This document shows positions 17,309 to 24,621 of a stretch of DNA of 64,000 nucleotides, piece by piece. Below the pieces are notes generated by a model. It saw nothing but the letters and a program-made list of their open reading frames with translations, had not been told where the DNA came from and ran no database searches. Each line of letters begins with the position of its first letter. Within the stretch, counting starts at the first letter, position 1. Origin of the DNA: Niabella sp. (lineage in GTDB: Bacteria > Bacteroidota > Bacteroidia > Chitinophagales > Chitinophagaceae); NCBI RefSeq assembly GCF_030150205.1, contig NZ_JASLGT010000008.1:736872-800871 (forward strand), written 5' to 3'. Made by a program: the position numbers and the translations under genes.

Positions 17309-17400
17309 TTAATTTGAAAATTTGAAAATTCTTAATCTGAAAATTTAGCAACAATTCGAAAATCATTTTCAAATTTTCAAATTGCCTCATTTTCAAATTA
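17309..17400. repeat. Period-9 bipartite inverted array between rpmJ and rpsM
   Basis: One arm repeats TTTGAAAAT-type words (from about 17311) and the other CATTTTCAA / ATTTTCAAA / TTTCAAATT (about 17363-17400), with a nine-base step. The arms are inverted with respect to each other and can pair in the operon RNA. The last copy abuts the rpmJ stop codon. Confidence 0.65.
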
Positions 17401-17517
17401 TTATCCTTGTCTTTGCTTAAAACGGGGATTCTTTTTGTTAATTACATAAAGCTTCCCTTTGCGACGTACAATTTTGCAGTCGGCGCTACGTTTTTTAATG
17501 GATGCTCTTACTCTCAT
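17401..17517 (-). CDS. rpmJ: 50S ribosomal protein L36, zinc-ligand-poor form
   Basis: This very short gene of 38 codons runs from ATG at 17517 to TAA at 17401, between infA and rpsM. The start MRVRASIKKRSADCKIVRRK and the end NPRFKQRQG match L36. Of the four zinc ligands of E. coli L36 (Cys11, Cys14, Cys27, His33), only Cys14 remains; Ser, Asn and Phe stand at the other positions. It is therefore a zinc-independent form, consistent with the zinc-free S4 in the same operon. Confidence 0.95.
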   Translation of the reverse strand: MRVRASIKKRSADCKIVRRKGKLYVINKKNPRFKQRQG

Positions 17518-17545
17518 CTTTCTTTAATTTAAGATTTTTAGCCAA

Positions 17546-17764
17546 TTATTTATAGCGGAAATTTATCCTGCCTCTTGTTAAATCGTAAGGAGACATTTCC
17601 AATCCCACTTTATCCCCGGGCAAAATTCGAATGTAGTGCATCCGCATTTTACCGGAAATTGTTGCCAAAACCTCATGGCCGTTTTCCAGCTTTACCCTGA
17701 ACATCGCATTAGACAAGGCTTCCAGGATGACTCCGTCTTGTTTTATTAAAGGTTGTTTTGACAT
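17546..17764 (-). CDS. infA: Translation initiation factor IF-1
   Basis: This 72-residue single OB-fold protein reads MSKQPLIKQDGVILEALSNA, then FRVKLENGHEVLATISGKMR and ILPGDKVGLEMSPYDLTRGR with a terminal INFRYK. It binds the A site of the 30S subunit during initiation. It is the first gene of the transcript: a terminator and a promoter lie just upstream, so secY and map, which often precede infA, are not co-transcribed here. Confidence 0.98.
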   Translation of the reverse strand: MSKQPLIKQDGVILEALSNAMFRVKLENGHEVLATISGKMRMHYIRILPGDKVGLEMSPYDLTRGRINFRYK

Positions 17765-17780
17765 ACAAATTTTAGGGCTG

Positions 17781-17812
17781 CAAAGATAGGTAATATTTTA
17801 TAATAAAAAAGC
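17781..17812 (-). promoter_or_regulatory. Promoter of the infA-rplQ operon
   Basis: On the minus strand TATCTTTG (17788 to 17781) matches the TAnnTTTG -7 element. It is preceded by a T-rich stretch (about 17800-17810), which is also the T-run of the upstream terminator. Predicted transcription begins near 17775, giving a leader of only about ten bases before the infA ATG. Confidence 0.65.
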
Positions 17813-17841
17813 CTTATTCTGTCTAAATTTCAGAATAAAGC
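17801..17841 (-). terminator. Terminator of the gene upstream of infA
   Basis: On the minus strand GCTTTATTCTG pairs with CAGAATAAGGC around a nine-base loop, followed by TTTTTT. One position is a G-T type mismatch. It ends transcription of the 131-residue gene and separates it from the ribosomal operon. Confidence 0.75.
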
Positions 17842-17880
17842 TGTATTGTGTGGACCTCCAGGGGTCCGAAAGTATCACCA

Positions 17881-18276
17881 CTAATGAACCAGCGGCACTT
17901 TAGTCATTTGTAAATGAATATTTTGCAACTCACTAACCATAATCGGGCGATCGAAAAGGCGCCGGTCTTCCCGGTACCAAACTTCGCTGCTCGAGAAATT
18001 GTCTGAGGCCGGTACCAGCACCCGGAAGGGGCCTTTACCATATTTTGTACCTCCACCCGCGGGGTTGTCCAGTTTTTCAAACCCCAAACGCATCAGCTGT
18101 GCCTCATTCAGCGGAATTCCCTGTACCTGGTCCAGCGGATACCAGAACTCCTGGATCCCATTGTCTACACAAACCTCCCGTTCCTCATTACTTACCCTTA
18201 CAACAGAGCCTTCACGTGATACACCATCATCCGTAACAATTACCCAGTCTCCCGGTTTTAATTCATTTAATTTCAT
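17881..18276 (-). CDS. Conserved small hypothetical protein
   Basis: I do not recognise a named family, although similar short proteins are known to me from Chitinophagaceae genomes. The 131 residues begin MKLNELKPGDWVIVTDDG, suggesting an SH3-like beta-barrel start. GIQEFWYPLDQVQGIPLNEA and an Asp/Trp-rich segment SSEVWYREDRRLFDRPIMV follow. The protein ends HLQMTKVPLVH. There is no signal peptide or membrane segment. The gene is monocistronic, bounded by a terminator before infA. Confidence 0.75.
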   Translation of the reverse strand: MKLNELKPGDWVIVTDDGVSREGSVVRVSNEEREVCVDNGIQEFWYPLDQVQGIPLNEAQLMRLGFEKLDNPAGGGTKYGKGPFRVLVPASDNFSSSEVWYREDRRLFDRPIMVSELQNIHLQMTKVPLVH

Positions 18277-18678
18277 ATGGATAAAATTTATGTAACAAAT
18301 GATCCAATTACTTTCCTAAGATAGAAAAAATAATGACAAACACCATGCGTTCTGCCATTTTTTCTCCGGTGCCAATATGCCCTGTCATTCCTTGCCCTTT
18401 TTAAAGATATCCGCCGGTGGCTGACAATCCTTCAGTGATGTTTTTGCAACAGCTGCATTTTTTTTAATCCCTGGTCAAATACCGAAAATATTCATCCTCA
18501 AGCCGCTGCAAACATTCCTGTATGCCTTTGCCCGTCTGCGTTTGCTGCCGGTAAACGCACGTTTGTTACAAATAATGCCCTGTTTTAATGTTAATAAATC
18601 GCTAAGGGATCTTTAAATTTTTGTTATCGTCTGGCATGCTTCTTGTCCCATGGCGGCAAAATGTAAAATTTCGATCAA
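18277..18678. other. Divergent spacer of about 400 bases
   Basis: This gap lies between two divergently transcribed genes and has no credible coding frame or long repeat. It holds T-rich tracts near 18350 and 18450 and a sigma-54-like box at 18632-18646, described separately. No TAnnTTTG element was found for the minus-strand gene. Confidence 0.5.
18632..18646 (+). promoter_or_regulatory. Possible sigma-54 promoter upstream of an outer-membrane protein gene
   Basis: TGGCAT, five bases, then TTGT is close to the -24/-12 consensus TGGCAC-N5-TTGC. It lies 33 bases before the ATG at 18679, a good distance. The match is imperfect at two consensus positions, so this is tentative. No primary-sigma element was evident in the same place. 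Confidence 0.3.
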
Positions 18679-19371
18679 ATGAAAAAAATCCTATTGAGTA
18701 TCTTTTCCCTGGCAGTTGTAGCAGGGGTAAACGCGCAAAGTGAAATCAAACCAAATCAGGGTGATGTAACAACCGAATTCGGCCTGTCTGGTGGTGTGTT
18801 AAATTCCAACTTTGAGTTAAATGAGCAGGGCAACCTGTTGCGCTTCCGTTATTTTGCTAAAGAAACACTGGCGTTCCGGCTGGGTTTTGGCCTGAGCAGT
18901 GTCCGCAACACCAAGAACCTTTATGATCCAAGTGATGATGCCCACAAAGGCACGTTCAAAACAAGTCAGACAGATTTCCTGGTAAACCTGGGTGTGGAAA
19001 AGCATTTTGAAGGTACAGATCGTTTATCTCCTTATGTGGGTGGTGATCTTTTGTTGAGTGTGGCCAACAAAAAAACAGAATTCAATGATGCCACTATTGG
19101 CGGAACCGCTTATGCAAAGGATAATTCCGGCAGCGTAAAAGGCCCCGGAAGTGTTGGATTTGGCGTAAGAGCAGTAGCCGGAGCAGACTACTACATTGCA
19201 AAACGCGTTTTCCTGGGTGCAGAAGCCGGCTTTGGTTTCTTAAGCACTAAAAAAGGTAAAACCACAACAAACATCAATGACGCTCCAACCGTTACCCAAA
19301 AATCAGCAGGCAGTGGCTTTGAATTAGCCCCCAATGTGATTACCGGTGTACGGATCGGTTTTGTATTTTAA
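18679..19371 (+). CDS. Outer-membrane beta-barrel protein, porin-like
   Basis: The 230-residue protein starts with a cleavable signal peptide (ILLSIFSLAVVAGVNAQ). The rest alternates polar and hydrophobic residues, as in transmembrane strands (TEFGLSGGVLNSNFELN, FAKETLAFRLGFGLSSV, FGVRAVAGADYYIAKRVF). It ends in aromatic-type strand residues VITGVRIGFVF with a terminal Phe, typical of outer-membrane barrels. The size fits an eight-strand OmpA/OmpX-like barrel. Function is unknown. It is followed by a strong terminator, so it is monocistronic. Confidence 0.8.
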   Translation: MKKILLSIFSLAVVAGVNAQSEIKPNQGDVTTEFGLSGGVLNSNFELNEQGNLLRFRYFAKETLAFRLGFGLSSVRNTKNLYDPSDDAHKGTFKTSQTDFLVNLGVEKHFEGTDRLSPYVGGDLLLSVANKKTEFNDATIGGTAYAKDNSGSVKGPGSVGFGVRAVAGADYYIAKRVFLGAEAGFGFLSTKKGKTTTNINDAPTVTQKSAGSGFELAPNVITGVRIGFVF

Positions 19372-19395
19372 AATTGAATCTTACTGGTTACAAAA

Positions 19396-19423
19396 GGGTC
19401 CTGCAAAAGCGGGACCTTTTTTT
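19396..19423 (+). terminator. Intrinsic terminator
   Basis: GGTCCTGC pairs with GCGGGACC around an AAAA loop, with one G-T wobble, and is followed by seven T. It lies 25 bases after the stop of the beta-barrel gene. Confidence 0.92.
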
Positions 19424-19579
19424 GCACTTGCCAACGCATTAAACTGACAAATAATCAGCGTTACCAGTTGATACAATGCGTATTTCGCCATGGTTCATTC
19501 ACCGGCTTTTAGGCGATTGAATGCTTCTGAAAGCATTTGCCCGGCTGTTTTTTTATGGCTATTTTTAGCGCAAAAAGCA

Positions 19580-20074
19580 TTGAAACGGATCGGCTTATTA
19601 TCAGACACCCATGGCTTTTTAGACGAAGCCATCTTTCATTATTTTAAAGACTGCGATGAGATCTGGCATGGCGGCGACTTTGGCAACCTGGTACTGGCAG
19701 ATCAGCTCCGGCAGTTTAAACCGCTCCGGGGTGTTTATGGCAATATTGACGGACAGGAAATCCGGTCGGTATTTCCGGAAACACTGGTATTTATGTGTGA
19801 AGATGTAAAAGTGATGATCCGTCATATCGGCGGCTATCCGCCCCGGTACAATAAAGAAACCAAACCCCTGCTCTTAAAAGAATACCCGCAACTTTTTATC
19901 AGCGGCCATTCGCATATCCTGAAAATTATTTATGACGATAAATTGCAGTGCCTGCATATGAACCCCGGGGCTGCAGGAAAGCAGGGATGGCACCAGGTGC
20001 GTACATTGATCCGGTTTGTAATTGAGGGTAAAAATATCCGCGACTGCGAGGTGATTGAATTGGGAAAAGGATGA
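19580..20074 (+). CDS. YfcE/MJ0936-type metallophosphoesterase
   Basis: I choose the TTG at 19580 as start (165 aa), because family members begin MKRIGLLSDTHG. The in-frame ATG at 19490 would add 30 residues that fit no family pattern. Metal-binding residues of the calcineurin-like fold are seen: Asp9 and His11 (SDTHG), Asp33 (HGGDF), Asn55 (GNID), His82, and His110/His112 (SGHSHI). The small YfcE-like group hydrolyses phosphodiesters, with manganese in characterised members. The true substrate is unknown. It is a soluble cytoplasmic protein. Confidence 0.88.
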   Translation: MKRIGLLSDTHGFLDEAIFHYFKDCDEIWHGGDFGNLVLADQLRQFKPLRGVYGNIDGQEIRSVFPETLVFMCEDVKVMIRHIGGYPPRYNKETKPLLLKEYPQLFISGHSHILKIIYDDKLQCLHMNPGAAGKQGWHQVRTLIRFVIEGKNIRDCEVIELGKG

Positions 20075-20087
20075 AAATGGGGATGGA

Positions 20088-20247
20088 CAATAGTCAATGG
20101 TGAATAGTTAACAGGCAATGGCTATCCGGTCAGCGGGCATGAAAGCGGAGCCGGGTTTCAGCCTTCGGCTATCAGTCATCAGTCATCAGTCATCAGTTAT
20201 CAGTAATTAGTCATCAGTCTTCAGTAATCAGTTTTTAGCTATCAGTC
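20088..20247. repeat. Two period-7 arrays after the phosphoesterase gene
   Basis: The first (about 20088-20122) steps through ATAGTCA, ATGGTGA, ATAGTTA, ACAGGCA. The second (20171-20247) is the clearest in the window: eleven consecutive heptamers ATCAGTC x3, ATCAGTT, ATCAGTA, ATTAGTC, ATCAGTC, TTCAGTA, ATCAGTT, TTTAGCT, ATCAGTC. A period of seven is not compatible with coding. The remainder of the gap to 20363 holds nothing recognisable. Confidence 0.85.
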
Positions 20248-20363
20248 GATTACATTGGGGCTGGGGGCTGGGAACTGGGTGGGGAATCAGCTTAAACAAT
20301 GAATGTTAAACCTGCACTAAAGCATGTATTGAGTTTAAAACGGCCTTTGTCAGAAAGCCTGTT

Positions 20364-20822
20364 TTAAAACCATCCTCTTCCCATGCCTATTTCACGGAAC
20401 GGCCAGGGAATAGCAGCAAGGATAATAATGAGCGCCAGTACATAAAACAGCACGGTTTTCCGGTGCTTTTTACGGTCTGAAATATTTTTCTTCGCAAATG
20501 ATTTTCCAATATGGATCAATACGACAGCAATCAGCATCATGGTTATATGCTCTACTGCAAAAAAGCGGAGGGTTGCATTCTGCATTACTGCCGACATCCC
20601 CTGATCCTGTATTACTTTTAAACCATGGGCACCGGTAACCCATTGAATGATGCCTATCAAAAATTCAATATCTACTGCAATCATCAAAAACAGCCCCGCT
20701 TTGCGATGTCCATTGGTAAATGGCCGGCTTCCGACACCGATACTTTTAAAAATAGCGATCAGCAATAACAGCAAAATAACCCAACGTAAGAAACTGTGTA
20801 GATGTAGCAAACCCGTTTCCAT
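20364..20822 (-). CDS. Four-helix integral membrane protein, conserved in Bacteroidota
   Basis: The 152-residue protein has four hydrophobic segments: about 11-28 (LRWVILLLLLIAIFKSI), 42-60 (AGLFLMIAVDIEFLIGII), 88-106 and 124-141 (LFYVLALIIILAAIPWPF). HLHSFLRW near the start and FFAVEHITMMLIAVVLIHIG contain His residues within or beside helices, which could bind haem, but this is only suggestive. Similar unnamed proteins are common in the phylum. The gene lies 43 bases downstream of the mutase gene on the same strand and may be co-transcribed. Confidence 0.75.
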   Translation of the reverse strand: METGLLHLHSFLRWVILLLLLIAIFKSIGVGSRPFTNGHRKAGLFLMIAVDIEFLIGIIQWVTGAHGLKVIQDQGMSAVMQNATLRFFAVEHITMMLIAVVLIHIGKSFAKKNISDRKKHRKTVLFYVLALIIILAAIPWPFREIGMGRGWF

Positions 20823-20865
20823 ATTTATCTTTTTTGACAGTGAATCCAGCGAAATTAAGAAAATA

Positions 20866-22839
20866 TTACATACTGCGTCTGTATTGACCGCCTACTTCAT
20901 ATAAAGCATGGGTTATTTGTCCTAACGTGCAGGTCTTTACACAATCCATCAGCACTTCAAAAAGATTTTCCCCGGTAACCGCTGCCTTCCTTAATTGCAA
21001 TAGCGCCCCGGCGCTTTCTTCCCTATTCAGCTCCCGGAAATCCGTTACATTTTTGATCTGTTGTTCCTTCTCTTCTTTTGTGCTCCGGATCACTTCATCC
21101 GGAAGGATGGTCGGACTTCCCTGTTTATTCAAAAAGGTATTTACACCCACCAGGGGTAAACTGCCATCGTTTTTTTTCATTTCATAATACATGCTCTCTT
21201 CCTGGATCTTATTGCGCTGATACATCCGCTCCATGGCACCCAATACCCCGCCGCGTTCATTGATCCGGTCAAACTCCATCAATACCGCTTCCTCTACCAG
21301 GTCCGTCAGCTCCTCCACAGCAAAACTGCCCTGTATAAAATTTTCTGTTTTTACCGTACCCAGCTCCCTGTTGATGATCAGCTGAATGGCCATGGCCCGG
21401 CGTACACTTTCTTCTGTAGGCGTGGTAATGGCCTCATCATAGGCATTTGTATGCAGCGAGTTGCAGTTATCGTAAATGGCATACAGCGCCTGAAGCGTGG
21501 TGCGGATATCGTTAAAATCGATCTCCTGTGCATGCAGGCTGCGGCCGGAGGTTTGAATATGATACTTCAACTTTTGAGAACGTTCATTCCCCTTATACAC
21601 ATCCCTGATAGCCTTTGCCCAGATCCGGCGGGCAACCCGGCCGATCACGCTATACTCCGGATCCATGCCGTTGCTGAAAAAGAAGGAGAGATTGGGCGCA
21701 AAGTCATCGATATGCATCCCCCGGCTCAGGTAATACTCCACATAGGTAAATCCATTTGCCAGCGTAAATGCCAGTTGTGTAACCGGGTTGGCACCGGCCT
21801 CTGCGATATGATATCCACTGATGCTGACGCTATAAAAGTTTTTTACTTCCTGCTGTATAAAATACTCCTGCACATCCCCCATCAGCTTTAGCGCAAACTC
21901 TGTAGAAAAAATACAGGTATTCTGCGCCTGGTCTTCTTTTAAAATATCTGCCTGCACCGTACCCCGTACTTTTTTCAGCGCATCTGCCTTAATGGCCGCA
22001 TATACACCGGCCTCCAGTACTTCATCCCCGCTGATCCCCAATAACTGAAGCCCCAGTCCATTATGTCCTTCCGGCAAACCCTGGGGAGCCAGCGGATTGT
22101 GATATTGTGGTGTCGCCAGCTTGCTGAATTTCTTTTGACGTACGGCATCCACCCGGTCCCAGAGCTGATGCTCCGTAATATATTTTTCGCATTGCTGATC
22201 AATGGCTGCATTCAGAAAAAAAGCAAGTACAACGGGTGCCGGGCCGTTAATGGTCATGGATACGGAAGTGGCGGGATTGCAAAGATCGAAGCCGCTGTAT
22301 AGTTTTTTAGCGTCATTTACAGTAGCAATACTTACGCCACTGTTGCCGATCTTTCCATAAATATCCGGCCGGTGCCCGGGATCTTCCCCGTAAAGGGTAA
22401 CACTGTCAAACGCCGTGCTCAGCCGTTTTGCCGGGGCCTCCGCGCTTACGTAATGGAAGCGCTTGTTGGTGCGTTCCGGACTGCCTTCGCCTGCAAACAT
22501 CCGGGTAGGATCTTCTCCCTCCCGTTTGAGATCGAATACTCCTGCCGTAAAAGGAAACCGGCCGGGAACATTTTCCTGCAGCTGCCACTTTAAAAGATCG
22601 CCCCAATCCTTATACCGGGGCAAAACAATTTTACGGATCGTTGTTCCGCTCAGTGAAGTGGCCGTAAGCGGTAACCGGATCGTACGGTTGCGAACCGTGA
22701 ATTCAAATACCTCGCCTTCATATTGCTTCCGGAGTTCCGGCCACTCTTCCAGCAGCTGCTGGTACGCCGGGTCCAGCTGTTGTAACAGGGTTTGATACGC
22801 GGCCTCTAATGTTTCTTTTATGGATTGATGCTCCGACAT
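20866..22839 (-). CDS. IcmF-like acyl-CoA mutase, substrate-binding (catalytic) half
   Basis: This 657-residue protein corresponds to the C-terminal part of the fused isobutyryl-CoA mutase IcmF. The CoA-binding TIM barrel is shown by GEDPTRMFAGEGSPERTN, KRLSTAFDSVTLYGEDP, SVSMTINGPAPVVLAFFLN, SISGYHIAEAGANPVTQLAF and HIQTSGRSLHAQE. The QTSGRS form, not QTSGWS, fits isobutyryl-type mutases more than methylmalonyl-CoA mutase. It has no B12-binding domain of its own; that lies in the gene just upstream. The two are usually one chain of about 1100 residues, so the pair is a split form. It should rearrange the carbon skeleton of isobutyryl-CoA or a relative. Confidence 0.88.
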   Translation of the reverse strand: MSEHQSIKETLEAAYQTLLQQLDPAYQQLLEEWPELRKQYEGEVFEFTVRNRTIRLPLTATSLSGTTIRKIVLPRYKDWGDLLKWQLQENVPGRFPFTAGVFDLKREGEDPTRMFAGEGSPERTNKRFHYVSAEAPAKRLSTAFDSVTLYGEDPGHRPDIYGKIGNSGVSIATVNDAKKLYSGFDLCNPATSVSMTINGPAPVVLAFFLNAAIDQQCEKYITEHQLWDRVDAVRQKKFSKLATPQYHNPLAPQGLPEGHNGLGLQLLGISGDEVLEAGVYAAIKADALKKVRGTVQADILKEDQAQNTCIFSTEFALKLMGDVQEYFIQQEVKNFYSVSISGYHIAEAGANPVTQLAFTLANGFTYVEYYLSRGMHIDDFAPNLSFFFSNGMDPEYSVIGRVARRIWAKAIRDVYKGNERSQKLKYHIQTSGRSLHAQEIDFNDIRTTLQALYAIYDNCNSLHTNAYDEAITTPTEESVRRAMAIQLIINRELGTVKTENFIQGSFAVEELTDLVEEAVLMEFDRINERGGVLGAMERMYQRNKIQEESMYYEMKKNDGSLPLVGVNTFLNKQGSPTILPDEVIRSTKEEKEQQIKNVTDFRELNREESAGALLQLRKAAVTGENLFEVLMDCVKTCTLGQITHALYEVGGQYRRSM

Positions 22840-22919
22840 CCGATTGATTCCTTTTTGAATTTCTTATAAAATACGTTTACCTCCTGCTGCAGTTGTTCCT
22901 TCAGCGCATTCAACGGTCA

Positions 22920-24329
22920 TCAGGATTCATACATTTTTAAAACGCCCTTTAGCTGGTAGAGCCGGGTGGCAATCTCCGCCTGTTCATTTGTATGACGGTT
23001 ATAATGCCGTATCGATTCCGCAATATCCGAAAGATACCTTGTCCGTTTGCCCGGAATGATGGAGCGTTCCAGCTGCGCGGTATACTGAAACGAAATCGCT
23101 TCATTAAATGCTGTGCCACATTGCTGATTCAGCTTCCGGATCACCTGTAAGAACAGATCATTCACACCGGGATCATTGAACTTTGCAGCAATGGTACCCG
23201 TTACAGGCAGTTCCGCATCGCCGGCATTCCATAACTGATGATTTCTCCGGTATTGTTTTTTTACTTCCATCAGCGCATCTGCTGCGCCCGCTTTGTCAAA
23301 CTTATTAATGCAGATGAGATCGGCATAGTCCAGCATATTGATCTTTTCCAATTGTGAGGCCGCTCCATATTCCGGCGTCATTACATACATACTTACATCT
23401 ACATAATCCACGATCGAAGCATCGCTTTGACCAACTCCTGCGCTTTCCAGGATGACCAGATCAAATGCCGCCTGCCTGCATACATCCAATGCTTGCTGTA
23501 TGGCGCCGCTCAATGCCACATGATCATCGCGTGTTGCCATGGAGCGCATATAGGCCCGGGGATGGTTGATCGCATTCATCCGGATACGGTCGCCCAGCAA
23601 GGCACCCCCTGTTTTCTTCCGGGAAGGATCTACAGAGATCACGGCAACCGTTTTATCAGTATACTCGTTTAAAAAACGGCGCACCAGCTCATCTGTTACG
23701 GATGATTTGCCCGCACCGCCCGTTCCGGTAATGCCCAGCACAGGAACCTTTGTTGCAATAGCTGACCCCGGTACCTGTTTGTGCGCATCCGTCCCTGCTT
23801 CCGCAAGTGTGATGGCACGCGCTATTGACCGGATCTCTTTCGTTTCACCCAGCGGAGGACTTCCCGTCCAGTTATCCGGAGCCTTATTAAATGCTTCGAT
23901 GGATTGTTCAGAACGCACGATGCCGATCAGCTCTTCGATCATTCCCTCCAGTCCCAGCCTTCGTCCGTCATCCGGACTATAGATCTTTGCAATGCCATAC
24001 GCATGTAATGCTTCAATCTCCTGTGGCAGGATGGTGCCGCCGCCGCCGCCAAAAATTTTTATATGGCCGCAGCCCGCTTCTTCCAGCAGGTCTTTCATGT
24101 ATTTGAAAAACTCTATATGGCCGCCCTGGTAGCTGGTAATAGCAATGGCATGCACATCTTCCTCAATGGCACATTCCACAATCTCCTGCACACCCCGGTT
24201 ATGTCCCAGGTGGATGATCTCCACTCCTTTTGACTGCAAAATCCGGCGCATGATATTAATCGCCGCATCATGCCCGTCAAACAGGGAGGCAGCCGTTACC
24301 ATGCGCAATGTATTTTTTTTCATTTTCAC
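22920..24329 (-). CDS. IcmF-like B12-binding domain plus MeaB-type GTPase chaperone
   Basis: This 469-residue protein corresponds to the N-terminal half of IcmF. Residues 1-135 form the cobalamin-binding domain, with SLFDGHDAAIN (His20 is the expected lower axial cobalt ligand) and FGGGGGTI. Residues about 190-430 form the G-protein chaperone, with a Walker A GTGGAGKS at 202-209, VISVDPSRKKTGGALLGDR, ESAGVGQS and the guanine-specificity motif NKFD. The chain ends at LKGVLKMYES followed by two consecutive TGA codons. After them the same frame reads about 30 residues of helical, coding-like sequence before the mutase gene begins in another frame. Confidence 0.88.
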   Translation of the reverse strand: MKMKKNTLRMVTAASLFDGHDAAINIMRRILQSKGVEIIHLGHNRGVQEIVECAIEEDVHAIAITSYQGGHIEFFKYMKDLLEEAGCGHIKIFGGGGGTILPQEIEALHAYGIAKIYSPDDGRRLGLEGMIEELIGIVRSEQSIEAFNKAPDNWTGSPPLGETKEIRSIARAITLAEAGTDAHKQVPGSAIATKVPVLGITGTGGAGKSSVTDELVRRFLNEYTDKTVAVISVDPSRKKTGGALLGDRIRMNAINHPRAYMRSMATRDDHVALSGAIQQALDVCRQAAFDLVILESAGVGQSDASIVDYVDVSMYVMTPEYGAASQLEKINMLDYADLICINKFDKAGAADALMEVKKQYRRNHQLWNAGDAELPVTGTIAAKFNDPGVNDLFLQVIRKLNQQCGTAFNEAISFQYTAQLERSIIPGKRTRYLSDIAESIRHYNRHTNEQAEIATRLYQLKGVLKMYES

Positions 24330-24509
24330 CGAACAATTGTTAGCAAATGTACGGTTTCAGTTTTACGTTTGAGATCTGGTGTTTAAAGTTTAAGGGAGGA
24401 CTGGTTTCATACACAATGTGCTATCGTCTTTAATTTTGGGAGGCGGGAAGACAGGTGGGACAAAGGAATGTTGCAGTTCATGCTTGCTGATCTGATAGCC
24501 AATGCCCAC

Positions 24510-24600
24510 TAACTATTGACTATTTACCATTAACTGTTATTCATTCACTATTGACCATTACCTATTGCCCAATTTCCACATTCTCAAATTTTCAAATTAT
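24510..24600. repeat. Period-7 array followed by period-9 words before the aminotransferase gene
   Basis: Bases 24510-24565 are eight heptamers in step: TAACTAT, TGACTAT, TTACCAT, TAACTGT, TATTCAT, TCACTAT, TGACCAT, TACCTAT. Bases 24570-24600 then switch to nonamer words of the ATTTCCACA / TTTCAAATT type. The array ends at the promoter of the aminotransferase gene. The rest of the gap 24330-24509 shows nothing clear. Confidence 0.75.
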
Positions 24601-24608
24601 AATCCGTG

Positions 24609-24616
24609 TAAATTTG
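24609..24616 (+). promoter_or_regulatory. TAAATTTG promoter element giving a near-leaderless mRNA
   Basis: TAAATTTG fits TAnnTTTG exactly and ends five bases before the ATG at 24622. In Bacteroidota transcription starts about seven bases after this element, so the mRNA would begin at or within a base or two of the start codon. It also rules out the in-frame ATG at 24565 as start. Confidence 0.5.
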
Positions 24617-24621
24617 CCCCA

